The notes below the pieces were generated by a model, which was not told where the DNA came from, made no database searches, and was given only the letters and a program-made list of their open reading frames with translations. Shown here piece by piece: positions 1 to 13,189 of a DNA stretch of 64,000 nucleotides. The position numbers were made by a program, and so were the translations under genes. Positions within the stretch are counted from its first letter, which is position 1. Every line of letters starts with the position of its first letter. This stretch comes from Protonemura montana (taxonomy: Eukaryota > Arthropoda > Insecta > Plecoptera > Nemouridae). The stretch covers positions 20,980,651 to 21,044,650 of the forward strand of contig OX387603.1 of the NCBI GenBank assembly GCA_947568835.1. The letters run 5' to 3'.

Positions 1-1108
1 GGCCACGTTCTTCGCACAGCCACTGCACTCCATCGTTTAATTTGTCAATGGTGGTGTTATAGACGTCGTCCCGATATACCAAACCTCCAATGACCCATTT
101 TGCATTGGGCCACTTTCCTTTTCCTACATCTATGAGGTCATCGATCTCTGCCACCATGTGCACCTTTGATCGTCGTTTGATGTTGTTTGTCCCGACGTGA
201 ATGACAAGTACCTCAGGTTCATTCGCACTTTCGGTTTCGGTTTTCAGTAACTGGTTTGCGAGTTCACTTACGCGTATTCCGGGGAACACCGTCACGTCAC
301 AGCCTTCTCGTTTGCAGAGCTCCTCAGATCTACGAAGCATCGAGTCTCCTAGTATTTTCACTTGATATTGTTTGTATTTTGGTTCTTGGATTGGCATATT
401 GACTTTTTCGTTGAACATTTTTTTCCGCGTTAGGAGTTTTCTGTACTTCTCGTCCCTGGTGTCTCTCATTTCTGTGTGCTTGTTGTTCCCCCTGCCTTCG
501 GTCTTACTTTCTTCAGTCTTACTTTCTTCAGTCTTGCTTTCTTCAGTCTTGTTTTCTTTGGTTTCGTGCATCTTTGGTTTCGTGGCTTCTTTGGTTGGAG
601 TCTTTGGTCTCATGTTTCCATTATCCTTTAGGATCCTCTTGGGCGATTCAAAATGTTCCACCATTTGTTCTACGTTTGATCGTGCTGCACTCTGGTGGCC
701 ATTTCTGCCAGTTATCACTGTGCTATATGGAATACGTAATTCCGTGGTTCCCTTCTTTTCCTCTATAAATATGATCTTTTCCCTTAAGAGTTGGTTTATT
801 TCCTCTAAATTGGCGATAGTTTTGTCTTGCATTGTAATTGTTTTTTCTCTTTCTTCAATACATGCTTTCAGTGACGTAATGACGTCTGTGCTTTGCTTAC
901 CGCCACACCCCTTTTGCTGCGGGTCTGCAGTTTTCTCCAATTCTTCTTCAATCGCGGCCTTTAGACGCTCAAACACTTCTTCCTTCTTCCCCGTTCTCAC
1001 TAATCCCAGCTTCTCGCACTCCTTTCGCAACTCTGTGGCACCTAATTCACTTAAAATATCCAGTTTGTCTTGGAGCGACTCTTTACACCGCGTAGTCGGG
1101 TCAGCCAT
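1..1108 (-). CDS. SAP-like / coiled-coil / SGNH-hydrolase-like ORF, cut by the window edge
   Basis: An uninterrupted minus-strand reading frame of 369 codons runs from an ATG at 1108 off the left edge. Residues about 20-57 resemble a SAP DNA-binding helix-turn-helix (LSELGATELRKECEKLGL, then a basic GKKEEV turn). Residues 75-120 are Glu/Lys-rich and probably coiled coil. Residues 187-205 hold a KTEES tandem repeat. From about residue 249 an SGNH/GDSL-hydrolase-like fold starts: ILGDS with the candidate nucleophile Ser256, then VIHVGTNN at 302-309 in the block-III position. The rest of the domain, including any catalytic Asp/His, lies outside the window. Esterase-like domains are known in the first ORF of some CR1-like LINEs, so a transposon ORF1 is my leading reading; a domesticated or ordinary host gene is possible. 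The codons show no disruption, which suggests a young or selected copy. The function is inferred from motifs only. Confidence 0.75.
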   Translation of the reverse strand, partial: MADPTTRCKESLQDKLDILSELGATELRKECEKLGLVRTGKKEEVFERLKAAIEEELEKTADPQQKGCGGKQSTDVITSLKACIEEREKTITMQDKTIANLEEINQLLREKIIFIEEKKGTTELRIPYSTVITGRNGHQSAARSNVEQMVEHFESPKRILKDNGNMRPKTPTKEATKPKMHETKENKTEESKTEESKTEESKTEGRGNNKHTEMRDTRDEKYRKLLTRKKMFNEKVNMPIQEPKYKQYQVKILGDSMLRRSEELCKREGCDVTVFPGIRVSELANQLLKTETESANEPEVLVIHVGTNNIKRRSKVHMVAEIDDLIDVGKGKWPNAKWVIGGLVYRDDVYNTTIDKLNDGVQWLCEERG

Positions 1109-1155
1109 CTTCTTTCAATTTCAACTTTCAACTTCGTGGAGATTTTTTTTTAAGA

Positions 1156-1303
1156 GCTATGAAAATAGAAACGACTAACACAATTTGTTTTTTTTTCTGT
1201 TCGTTAGTAACGTGTGGTACACGTTATTCTTTTACAAGCTCTCTCTATTCTTCGTCTATCTCTTTTTATTTTATTCACTGTCCGAAATATCCGTTTACTT
1301 ACA
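1156..1303 (-). other. Possible 5' intron upstream of the SAP/SGNH ORF
   Basis: On the minus strand a donor-like GTAAGT starts at 1302 and an acceptor-like sequence ending TTTTCATAG lies at 1157-1158, about 50 bases before the ATG. They would define a 146-base intron in the leader of the SAP/SGNH ORF. If spliced, this argues for a host-type transcript rather than an unspliced LINE. Both sites are judged only by consensus. Confidence 0.3.
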
Positions 1304-1671
1304 GAGATCAGACGCTCAGCGTCGAAACAAATCAATTTACAGAAGTTAACATTCGAAGTGATTTTGAAGTCATTATTCTCTAAAAGTTCCGGCAGTCGTC
1401 TCGCAGCAGAGAACAAAGTTGTATTTCACTTTGCGGCACGTCTTTTTTTGATATCTTGTATAACATTTCCAAGATGTTCACCTGATTTTCTCGGAACGCT
1501 TGAATTTTCTTTGGGATAACTTGCAATCTCTCCGTTGGACGCGACGAAGTACGAACAAAATTTAGCTAAAAGTTGTGATCAGATACTTTCTCGCATTACG
1601 ATCTGCGATTTAGGTCAATAAATATCAATATATATTTTTTTAACTTAGCTGTCAGTTGGCTAGAAATTTTG

Positions 1672-1692
1672 AGACGCAATCGTATTGCGTCT
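1672..1692. repeat. Perfect 9-bp hairpin with 3-base loop
   Basis: AGACGCAAT, a loop of CGT, then ATTGCGTCT followed by a T run. It is an isolated stem-loop with no gene attached to it that I can see. In a eukaryote the T run does not make it a rho-independent terminator. Confidence 0.6.
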
Positions 1693-4038
1693 TTTTCTGG
1701 AGGTGTCTTGCTGAGCGATGAGTCGGGCTTAAAGTATCGACAGCTGGATGGTCAGGGTGACAAAATATAGGAACATCATGGCACTCTGCGCGATTGCATT
1801 CATCGAAAATATGACGTCCAAGCTTGCCAATTCCCAACGTGACCTACTCAACTCGATATATGTTCTCAATGCATTGATTGTAAATAGGTAGATAACAAGC
1901 TAGCATGTCTTTTTTTTCGAAGTAGTTTTTTTTTTAATCTTATTCATTGCATTTTCCGTATTAAAATTGATGAAATGCAAATGCATTTGGATTCAATTTC
2001 AGATTTGAATCAATACCGGTGTGCGTTGTCAGTGCTGGAAGACAACGAGGAAATGATAAAGCGAAATTAAAATGGCAACGGAACTGCAGTTGTGATAAAT
2101 CAACAACAAAATTTAATTATCAGCACTTGACAAACAAATGGCAATGCGCAGATTAATATTATCAAATCTATATCTCATCATTCATTCATTTTGCCAATAT
2201 CATTATGATGCCATCAATTTGATAAACAATGTGGCGGCACACAATAAATATTTGTGGCTTGCATATACTTTTCATGGCTAATGGAATGAAAGTAATTCGG
2301 TACCAAAATATGCAAAAATTCAAAAGCTTTCTTTACAATTGAATTTATCTGCTATATGCACAGCCATAATTTTACAAACTCGTCCAATGCGTGCTTTAAT
2401 TATGTGGAATCCTCATATTAACATTAATGTAATCATATCATACCTCTAGCAAGAAGTTAGCGTCAACCATTGTCCTGATTTCCGCACAAATGCTTCCTCG
2501 GGGAATCACAGGTACTAGGGTAGTCCACTATTTGGGTAGTTTTAACGACTGAAACCTTTCTAAATTTCAAAACAAGATGTCGTACCGTACCAAAGTAGAC
2601 CGATACCGTGCTGAAATCGTCCCAGCATTTGCCCAGGTGATGGAAGTGGGAAATACATGAATCGATGCACATCTCATGGCTTTAGTGCTCTCACAGGTGG
2701 AGCATGCCAGCAAGTTTTCACCCCATTATAGTGTGTCAGCTTGTAACTGACATGTCGGATACAGTGTATGACGTTCAAGTGCACTTGCGCACGTGACGTG
2801 GTGTGCACGTGACGACAAATACGTGCACTTGCGCGTGACATGCAAAGCGTTCATGTAATTAGATCTCATGTTAACGAGGCTGTTAGGACTTGATTATGTG
2901 GGTGATGTCGTGGCCACTCTCTGAAAGATTGATTTAAAATATATGTGTTTACTAGTTGCCCAGTGAGTCGCACTTTCATAGAGTCGCCGGTTACGCTGCT
3001 AATTTCAATAGTATTGCCCTTTTTAATCTATGAAAACTTTTCATAGTATTTAAAATTTGACGCACTTATCACTGGGGGTCACTGATTACGGAAACTCTGT
3101 TAATTCCAAATATTTTCACATACCGTTCGACTTTGTTTTTATGTGTGCGCGCTGAAATGGTTGACATTGGCTCTTATAAAATAGGTCACTACAGCCAATG
3201 AAAAAGATCTTACCAAGGTCGTTCGAAATCTAGGTCACAATCGCTTCCTTTTGATTGGTTTTAGAGGAGCGCACTGGCTTCCTAAAGCAATACGTTGTAA
3301 ACAACAACAAAAAACCAGAACTAGTAGAGTTTTCAAAGACAATCGAAAAAAATGCGTTATCTTGAGTCTATTTATAGGAAAACGTATATTGATAGAACTT
3401 GGCAAACTGCTCCGACCCATTGAGTGGTACAATCGGTGACATATTTACCAACAGACAGCGAGTAACGTGCCAACCAGCCTCTTCTTGCTGGGGTTTCCTT
3501 ACGTTTGGTTCGGCCAAAATTTTGTTTTTGCAACAGCAACACAAATAGACTCGACTAATTGCCGGTTTAAAAGCGCTAAGCATTAAGAAGAGCTTAGCTG
3601 GCAACCATATTGTCACATTTTAAAATGTCATTGTCGGGTCGCAAACCAACTAACCGCACAAAAATGCGTACCGATTTTAAGCTGTGAAGCTCAAGAGTCA
3701 ACTCATCTGTAAGCAGCTTTACTTTCTATTATGTGTTTCACAAGCATGCATTCGCGAGGCATTAAACAAAAATAACCAACCGCTTTTCTAGACCCTCGTT
3801 TTATATTTTAACCATTTGAAATCCCCCTGCATGTTTTTTTTTAAGTATAATTCACAACCACTACTTTTCCATGTACCACCTGTAGCACTATGGACGATTT
3901 TCTGCCGACGCCGGTTCCAAAGCGTAATAATGAATAGACAAACGACGCCCAATAACTTTACTCCCAGTTAAACCGTGACTTAACCAGAGAGTTGAAAGTG
4001 GATTCGGAGAAGAGTTTCGTGCCCGTATTTCTGTGGAA
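1693..4038. other. Non-coding stretch with an E-box pair
   Basis: No coding exon was recognised here. The only notable element is the CACGTG cluster near 2.8 kb, annotated separately. Short ORFs in this stretch have no protein-like composition. Confidence 0.6.
2778..2845. promoter_or_regulatory. Paired CACGTGACG E-boxes inside an imperfect repeat
   Basis: Two canonical CACGTG E-boxes at 2790-2795 and 2806-2811 are 16 bp apart, and each is followed by AC. The surrounding GTGCACTTGCGC occurs at about 2779 and again at about 2823. CACGTG is the known site of bHLH factors such as Clock/Cycle, Myc/Max and MITF-type proteins. It lies about 1.2 kb upstream of the plus-strand exon at 4039. Regulatory function is inferred. 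Confidence 0.35.
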
Positions 4039-4211
4039 ATGAGTTTGCGTCAGCGACCGATCTCAAGTGGACCCGGCGCCACGTCGCTCGGCGCCCGGCT
4101 CAACAAGAAAATGATCTTGAATTCAAGTCCAGCTAATCACCACAAGTCCAAGTACGAAGTTCGCAGCTCCAGCTTTGAAAGCTCTGGACGAGCGCTGCCA
4201 TGGACAGCTGG
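4039..4211 (+). CDS. Candidate coding first exon A of a large plus-strand gene
   Basis: The ATG at 4039 opens 57 codons plus two bases, ending at an excellent donor (GG|GTAAGT, intron from 4212). The peptide begins MSLRQRPISSGPGATSLG and is Ser/Arg/Gly-rich with no signal peptide or membrane segment, so it looks like a disordered cytosolic or nuclear N-terminus. Composition is more GC-rich and codon-like than the flanks. The exon leaves phase 2 with residual GG, exactly as do the exons ending at 58649 and 60746, which suggests alternative first exons joined to one common downstream exon beyond the window. I do not recognise the gene. Transcript evidence would be needed to confirm the start and the splice. 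Confidence 0.55.
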
Positions 4212-7200
4212 GTAAGTGGATACGTGGAGCTGAGAGAATTTTTCTAGATTTGGTGCATTTACTTTGTGAGGACTTTACTTTATGGCTACAATTTTTTTTT
4301 AGGTCACGCTCTACGGCTAGTAGACGGTAGAGTTTTCAAACTGGGTTGCCAAGTTAATACAAATCACCAAACGTCAGTTTTGTTGATTGCAAATTGTTCC
4401 TTATTTGCAATTGGATAACGGTTCTATTTATTTTACTTATGAACAAGGAGGTTGGAACCTCGATCTTCTGTTTTGGTGCCCGCAGAAGAACGAGCTTCCA
4501 GTCTCCTTGCACATGAGTTAGAGAAAATAAATAATTTGCTATTTTTAAACCTAGCTTTGAAAAAAACTGCGATTTTGTTTTTGCAATTTGGCAGTTTCAA
4601 ATATTGCTGGTCTATAATTTAATTAGCTTTCATTTCATTTCATTTCATTTCGGACGTTCCATTCGATGGTTATTACAACAGCTTTGGTAGGTGTATTTTA
4701 AAGTTAGAACTGCGAATCAAACTTCAAACTTTCTTTTTGAATTCCTGTTCAATATTCCGCGGAGATAACTTTTGTAACTAGCAAGTTACCCGGCAGTGTT
4801 TCGTGCAGTTCTCTAACTACAAAAATCAAATCACATAGCCTCTCTAAAAAGTGACGCACATGAAGTTAGGAAGACTTTTCTCAAAACTACTCGCGCCTTA
4901 AAGTTTACGAGGCCGGACATTAAATGGAATTTTTTCTCCGAAAATGTCGCCCATCTCAGAATTATATCCAACTGGCACCACATTACGCGAGGAAAACCAA
5001 GGCCCGGGAAATTCTGTCTCTGCAGACGCTTTTCACAGAGATTTTAATGCGATTTAGATCTCGGTTCAATGGTGATATCGTAACGGCATCTTGAAACCCA
5101 TGGATTTACGTGGCAGCCAAAGTAACTGGAACACTTGTAGCCTTTTGACCTGCTTCTTAACGCTGCACGAGATCCAGGAGTCTTTTCTCTCTGTGTCTTT
5201 ACAACCTCAACAACGTTTCGCTGTGCGTAACTTGTGATAAAGTTTCGTAGTTTCATTGTAATTGAGTACAGTAGGTACATTTGAATAAATGTAATAATCA
5301 TGACCTCAAAGAAAGAAGGCGCACCTAGAAAATAGGGCTTAGCGCATAAGTTAGCAGCCAAATGCAATCCACAACCTTCTATGATTCAGAATTAGCTACA
5401 CAACCAAATTTCCGCAATGGTATTAGATTTTATGCTTTGAGGTTCTGATCCATTGAGTAGGCTTTCTTCGTGCATTTTCTGATTACTTAGTACTCCGCCA
5501 TATACCATCAGCATCCGAAACCGCGCTTCATGAGAAGGGGACAAAGAGTTTTTCCGTTGCAGAAGGGGTTGACCAGGAGTTTGAAAAAGTCAAGTGGAAA
5601 TTGCATGAAGGCCAGGATAAAAACTCGACGTAGGCTGTTTGCTAGTCCAGAGAACGGCCCATTGAAATGAATTCAGTGGCGACTTTCATCTGTAATGCAA
5701 ATTTTTTCCCTTTGTTGGCAAAAGGCTAATTGGCATACATTTCGGCTACTTCTTCCTAGAATCTCCAACGAAACTGACGTCTTTTCAAAGCGCTAAATGC
5801 TTTTAAATTCGTGTGCAAAATGTTTTCAGCGAGTAAGATATATGCACACGGAAAATACGAGTACGTTCCTTCATGTTTACAGGCATTTTTCAATGGTTCC
5901 AGCTCGTTATAAAGTTGTGCTCAACTTCAATCTATCTGATGCTGTGTGGTACCATATTGACAAGATGTTTACTAGCTCTCTCCAGCTAAGTTTACGCAAG
6001 TAAACATTTGCTAACCTCTCAAGAATCAAGTTAATTACTTGATATTAAACAAACTGTTGCAGAATATCCTTCACGTAGAAGCTGTTAAGGGTACTAAAAT
6101 TATTCGCGATAAACCAAGGCTGTATTGCTTTCTTTTGCAGTAGGTACATGTATACTGGTGAAACAATGTGATTCTTCCAGATCAATTACTCCTATTTCAA
6201 TTGAATTCATTAATAACCGAAATGAAGGGCATTTCGCAGAAACAGCGACTAATGATGTACACGAAATGTGATTTGTTGTTATTTAATCCTGTCCTATAAC
6301 TTGAAACCCATTTCGAGGTTAGTGAAGCTGAACGGTGAAACCCAAGTAAAATACGGAATATTATCAAATTGTTGCCCTGTTCACTATAATAGAGTGGGAG
6401 ATGAATAGGAAGCATAATATGACAGATTATCACAAGCATACCTGGCTGTTGTCTGTGTGCAGGCTAAACAATACACAGTTTCTCTTTGATGTGCTGTATT
6501 CGTGTATCAATCGATATGTGCTTAATTTTCATCAATTACAAAGGACTTGGTTGTAATTGATTGAACGTCATGAGTAATTAACATTTGGCTGTCGGTAAAA
6601 TTTTAATTAGATACACTAAATCGCATTTGAGTAACTAGTTACATTCCTTTAGCCTCTAGCCTTGATATAATGATGACTAAAAATGATCCACTGGTCATCG
6701 TTTCCAAGTCAAAACTATATTGCAGTAATGAACATTATAGTGCCGATGTTTACTGTACACTTTTGGCACAATCATACAAATCAATATCTCAGCATGAAAT
6801 TAGTAAGTTTTCTAATTTGAACATCAGAAATCCAAACATTTTTATCCATAATTTGTTCAAATTAAAGTAAGTCTACACATTTTCATGCTGTTATCACGAT
6901 TTTCACAATAGTTATAAAAGTGACTCTACTTTTAAAAGAATACATCACAACGCAGTTTTTTTACCCAGCTATTTCCCAGCTTGCACTGATAGCTCCTCAT
7001 TTGTCCAGTAAACAAGGGAATTGAAACTATTTGGGTTTGGTAGAGGACCACTTCATCCCAATAGACAAGCAGTCAACAATGATCCATCGCCACCATCCCA
7101 ATGTCTTTAATAGTTTGCAAATAGACTTTTAACAAGATGGACGGCTTAAGTAAGTTTGTAAAATAAAACTAAGGACTAACTGTGGCAAAGTGCTGCTCAA

Positions 7201-10200
7201 TTTAAATGCCTTTAAATGCCAATAATCGTACGTTATTCAACGTAACCTCCGGCCGTAAGACCATGTGATTTGTACGCACTCACGCAACCAACCGATCCCT
7301 GTTTCTTTGATGGATTCCCGGGCTAAGGAACTTGAACGTTATTTTATAGTCCCAAAGTCAATCGGCTGGTAAATCTCGTTAAAGGATCTTGTTAACCTCG
7401 TTAAAGGCCAGCGTCCAATAAGGACAAATCGAATTTGTTTTCTCCAATAATGTGTTTAGGGTAATTGAATTAGATACTTGCTGGTAAAGTTGCCAAGATT
7501 CTTCGCTTTACATCTACTCTCTGTTCAGCGAGAGAACATACTTTTAGGAGCAGAGGCGCCACCGGTCGTTTTGTAGTGGCATGCGGGTCAACGGTCGTTT
7601 TTAAAATCACCACAAATCTTTTCCGTTTATGTTCGCCATTTCCTTTTGCTCTAAAGCTTTTGTCGTGTCAATATATTTTGTTTTTCGAGCTACTCTCAGA
7701 ATGTTTCACAAATTTTAACAACATCGTGAAACAGAAGACAGTTGTTCTGTGTTTCGTTTGACTTATGGTCCTAAAAATGACCTGAAAAGAAATTTGTGAT
7801 TTTTGTGTAATTAAAACATAGCATTATCACTTAAAGTGTCACTTAAGTATTATTTATCACTCAAATAAGTTTTTTGAAATTCTGCCACTAATAACTGAAG
7901 TGTTATTTGAAAGTTGGTAGCAATGCTAGGAGGAAGGCTGCTCTGGGGCTGGTATTTTCTCTGACGGGTTTGACTGAGTAGAAGCTACAACCGAGCATAT
8001 TGCTTTTAAAAACACTCTCTCTAATTTCCTTCTAATTTTATTAATTCGGGATTTTATAATTTCACTAATGTCTGAAGATTCTTTAAAAGAGTTGAAATGA
8101 GTAATTTTTTAGCAATTAGACAATAATAGTGCTTCAATGAGGCACACAGCACACTTGATTCATGTGACAACTACTGACAAATTGCACTTCAAATGGTGTC
8201 ATATATATGTACTTGTGCTTGTACAGTGAATTCTATCACCTTATCATCCCTTATTGTTCCTTGGCTGCCATGTGCATCTCAGAGAAGAGTAAGAAAGCCC
8301 AAGGCTGAGCGAGAAGTAGGTTAGTCAATTGACTCATGTGTCAAAGACTATCGCCTTTCTTCACACTCAAAACAGCTGAGGATCAGCAGAGTAATTGTAA
8401 ATTCTGACATACCGCGAATGTTATGCAATACAAATTGAATTATTCTGTAAATTGTGAGTATTGTCGAATGTATATTTCGTTGTATCAGGAATGTTTCGTG
8501 ACGTGACGTTGTAGAATAACAGCTGCGATTTATAATCAGACTCGTGAATGTGCAAAATTATAGACTCAGTTTCTGGGACAGAGCTCATGCGACATTCATA
8601 TTAAGAAAGATTTTTTGGAAAGTGGAAAATTGCAGAATGTTTTTTCAGAACACTTCCAAGTCTATGAGTGAATTTCTCAGAAAAGAACAAGCTCCATTGT
8701 TTATAAAGCATTTCACAGTGAGCAAAAGAAAAGTTTCTACGTTCACAAGCGTACTAAGTAACTTTTTATGTACAACATGACAATAGCTGGTTTCGTGAAT
8801 ACGAATGAGACATCCAGAGGTATTTTGATTTTCATATGAAATGGAAACAGTTTTAGTTGTTCTAAAAGAATGTTTAAACGAGATGGAATTGTTTCGAGGT
8901 AGACCATCGGTTCCACGGTCACTTTATCAACCAAACAAAGTTTAGACGCTCGCCATCGTTACCCTCAAATTTGTTCCAGGTAAACCTGTCCCTCAGAAGT
9001 AAACAGGGACCACGGTTCAAATGGAAACTCACCAACAGTGACTCGTAGTAGCGAATCGTTATGTCATATTAATTAAGATGTCAGTTTATTTTATCACCTG
9101 TGGCGAACCGCTCACGTTTCGTGGAACATTCATTAGCACCACACTGCAATGTTGTAATCTTGGAATCTGGGATTCTGCAAAGTCACGTAACGGCTTCCTA
9201 ATGCTGCTAGCAAAGATGGAATTCGTTCTTGGGGATGCTTTGAAATTGTTTGTCAATAATAAATGAAGGCAAGTTTCTAGAAATTGTAATTGCTTTTGAG
9301 GTTTATCGTTTCGGTATTGCGTTTTATGGGTAACTCCTTCAAACGTAATAAAAGCGTTTGACTTTACGGGAGAAAGATTACCGGGAATTTTGTTTCGCCT
9401 TCTCAAGGCTGACTTTCAGTGAAAATTATTAAATTCATATGTAAAGATCAATTCTGAACATATTTAATTGGAAAATAGAAAATGTGTTTTTGCTTCAAAG
9501 AAAGTATTCAATGCGTTCTTGGTTTCTCTACATCTTATACCAACAGTCATTTTTTTAAATCCAGCTATGTGCTTGAGTTTCAAAGAGCCATTAGCTCGAT
9601 TTGATATTAGAGTCCCAGTAGAACACAAAGGTAGTCCTTACAGTTCCTTATCCAGCCGGGACCTCATAGTATCTGTATGTGTTAAATTAATTAATCAATA
9701 CGCACCAGACTCGGATTGTTCCCGAGGGAACCAAGTTGTTTTAAGTACTTTTCTTTTCACAACGTTTTGTTTTCCACGTGTTGATTTTCGCATGGGGCAA
9801 GTCGGCCATAAAAGCAATCAGGGACAATAGTTTCAGACTGCCGACACTGACGCCACAGTCACATTCTTGGTCTTGAGTTGGCTAGATTGAGCGTAGCGAC
9901 CGAACCAGATCGATAATCGATTAGATCGCATTACAGACACGAGAGCGACAACTGACCACATGGCTTTCACTTCACATGCACTTCGTACTCGCGTTGTTTC
10001 GTTTGGGATATAGAGCTGAACTAAAGTGATTTATCACTCTTTGAATTCTTCTGGGAAAACGTTCCCAAAGCTCTTTGTAATGATCCCAAAGATTGATTGA
10101 TTGAAAATATACACACCATGATACACCGTATACGTTTTTTCATAAAACTTGCCCCTATCCCAACCCCTATCGACGTATACTAAAGGCATAAAAGGTGAAG

Positions 10201-11077
10201 GTATTGTGTATGTGTTTCTGTCAAAAGTTTCGTAGATTGTAGTTTTTTTAAACACAGAAAAATGTTTTGGGTGCTCGCGTGTTATGTCCAAGAGTAGGTG
10301 ATCGCTATTAATTTCATAACATAAAAGCTAGATATTGTTTGAAATAAATTTGATATTTTTTCATCGGAGGTATTTTCATAATAGCTGTCTCGATATCATA
10401 GGGACAAAAAGTGGAATTTCTTTACTGGATATATATTTTCTATCAAGTAATAGTTTAACATTAGCATAGCAAAAGGATATCAAAATGCTCTCCCCTCGGA
10501 TGAAAAGGCTTCGTTAAGTGCTTTGCCATTGAAAGTTTATGGCTCCTTAAATTTTGCATGACTACCTTCCAGTCTTCTTAGTGATTCTTCTCAGCTGATA
10601 TCTCGATTCCGTGGCGTTATTTACTCAAGACCGGTAGTTTATTACTGCGTATTGAATGATTGTTGGAATCACGTGATCAATGGATCTGTTCACATCTCCC
10701 TAGGTGCACGCTGTTTCGCATTTGACATTCATTTTGAGAATTATTTTAAGCGTGAAATGATCGTTTTGTGAAGTTAATTGCTCGCAAATAGCATGGCACT
10801 CGTGCATTTACTGATTTGAACTGCATAAATTGAAATTTTCTGTCATGCATATCGTTGAAATCAGAAATCAATGCTTTCACATGACTAAATTGTCAGGAGT
10901 GTTGATATCAAAAAATTACGTCACCAAAAATAACGCTTTTCATAAATTTCATAAAAATGATGTCTATCATCTTTTACTACCTCTTGTTACGACGCACTTT
11001 TACGTCATTTTTAACCAATTATTTGGTGAAATGAGAAATATATATGTGGTTTATTAGTAAAACTGCGAGTTATATTC
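4212..11077. other. Gene-free stretch, probably intronic
   Basis: I see no convincing exon on either strand. The short ORFs have random-looking composition. A small ATTTC microsatellite lies at about 4628-4650. The rest is unremarkable AT-rich sequence. Confidence 0.5.
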
Positions 11078-11283
11078 TTGACAAACACTTTTTAAACTGG
11101 GGTTTGAATGCTAAGTGAAGAACAACTAAACAAATGTTACCTTTTATAAAGTTACAGATACATGTTACGAAGCGTAGGGAAATTTAGTTGTCCTTCACTT
11201 AGCATTCAAAACCCACTTCAAATAGTTTTTGTCAAAACTACTACTAAGGTTAGATAAAGTAGACATGAGTCTAAAAACCATAC
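11078..11283. mobile_element. Fold-back MITE-like element, copy 1
   Basis: The left arm (GGGTTTGAATGCTAAGTGAA, from about 11099) is mirrored by the right arm (TTCACTTAGCATTCAAAACC, to about 11213). The pairing continues outward to TTGACAAA on the left and TTTGTCAAAA on the right. The interior carries a second inverted pair built on GTTAC/GTAAC. The right flank, up to AGACATGAGTCTAAAAACCA, is shared with the copy at 42152-42383. There is no coding capacity, so this is a non-autonomous element. Confidence 0.75.
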
Positions 11284-12804
11284 TTATATAATAAATAATA
11301 TATATAGTGATAACCTATCATTTCTGTCAACTGATGATTGATTTGTCATTCGACCACACGTGAAGAGCGCATCCGAAATCCAGTGACATTAATAACTAGT
11401 AAAAATGACAGCCGGAAATAGACGCCTGTCCCGAAGAGAGATTGTTACAGACGACCGTCACATTGCAATGGGAAATGGAAGCGGTACTTTCTGACAGAAT
11501 ATCGCTGCAGGATGTATTTCTTTTCCATTTCTTTTCACCTCGTATATTTCCGAATGGCACACTATTGGATAGAGTTATTGCACGTGTGCGTATACGCATA
11601 TGTCGGGCTCAGCCATCAATTGTGTGCCACCGTCACTGATTTATATTGGAATCAAAATGCGAACCGTAAAATATCAAAATTGATTTATAATCGATAAAAA
11701 AAGTCAGTTATCTACGGGATTTCTTATTTTCTCCACATTTTTTCGGGTTTTATAGGAAAGCTTTATATTGTCAGTATTATGACGTTTATTTCAACGCCAT
11801 ATTTAATGAGATCGATCATACCTTTAATCGCCTGGAGTCTTTATCGCAGATTCTTTATCGAGAAGGGAGTCGAGCTGAGCAAACAGTTACAATCAAAAGT
11901 TTCATTCGTAAAGTGAGAGAAATGACACTATCAAATATTTCTCAAAATAAATAACAGTTTCTTTGTCGTGTAGGAAAAATGAGACAAGTTGTTAGAAAAG
12001 TAACAGTTTTCGATATGAAACATGGAGTGAGTTCTCAGAATCCGATGGCATGCACTCCAAACGTCTGACAAATCTCAACTAACCATTTTACAGCATCTAA
12101 CATTGTATGTCACGTCTCATTTACTAGCATTCCTTTGAATTGAACTAGGTCTTGTGGAAGATACCAGCTCAGACATCTCGAGAAATTTCATTCGCCAATA
12201 TTAATAAATATCTTCGCACCACCGATTCTTAGCGCGTATTCAGTTGATTATTTCTCCATCTTTTCAAGTAATTAATAAGCAAGCAGCATTCCTTGCGAGG
12301 GAGAGAAAATTCATCACTGAATAATGATGTGCATTATAAAGCAAGCCCTTGTCAAGAGCCTGTCAAGATATGTACCAAGGAATTTTATCGTTATCAATTT
12401 CACCACACAGTTATGCTCTTTTTGTCTCTTGTGCTATTTTAGGTGATTTAAAAGAGGTTTCATTGTTATTAAATGTAACGTTTATTAGCTTTTGCCAAGG
12501 ATATTTTTTTATTAAAAGGACACAAATCTTGTTTTATTAGCTTCTCTTTGTGGTAATTTGTATCTCAACTTGTGTACCTACTCTGCCTCGTAGCTTTTAG
12601 ATAATAAGTCGGGCTTTGATCTCGGATTGCAAAGCTTTAACAAGTTCTCATTGAAATATTTAATCGTTTTTGAAGCAAACAAATGTCCTCCGCCTGTAAA
12701 GGAAATGACCAAGAACCACTAAGTTTTGGTTGTTCGTTTAAATTGTCATTTCAAAACTCTGTAGTAACTCAATGTCTAACCAAACCGACTTTTGTTTGCA
12801 AATT

Positions 12805-12845
12805 GCCCCTAAACGCAGCCCGCAGAGCAACATGGCACTTCCACT
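12805..12845 (+). repeat. CCCGCAGA short repeat, copy A
   Basis: Contains CCCCTAAACGCAGCCCGCAG followed by AGCAACATGGCACTTCCA. It is one of six related copies in the window, all in the same orientation. Confidence 0.65.
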
Positions 12846-13189
12846 TTTACTTGCCGCTGGTTACAATTTACAACACTTACAAATGTTATCCTTGACTCGT
12901 GCATAAGACATCATTTCTTGGTCCGACAAGGAAAATAATTGTCATTCAAAAAACGTAAAATTAAAAATTCCTATTATATGCCTAACTTCTCTTATCGTGT
13001 TTTTGTTTTATTGTTCAGCGAAATAAATCCAGCCCAACTATTTGCCAAAATAATTCATGAGCAGTAAAGAGGCGTTTCTTTCCTTACCTTCAATAATTTT
13101 AGAGAAAAATGAATATTCTTGAGCGTTCTTGAATTTTCTTGAGCTTTCTTGAGGATATAATATCAGCGGTGAGCCACTGTATAGTCCTC

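Noticed and set aside
372..1178. 268-codon plus-strand ORF, the longest in the window
   Set aside because: It is antisense to the SAP/SGNH frame, Ser/Phe/Leu-rich with a VLLS repeat that is the complement of the KTEES codons, and has no domain.
1672..1697. Hairpin plus T run resembling a rho-independent terminator
   Set aside because: The window is eukaryotic, so this is reported only as a stem-loop.
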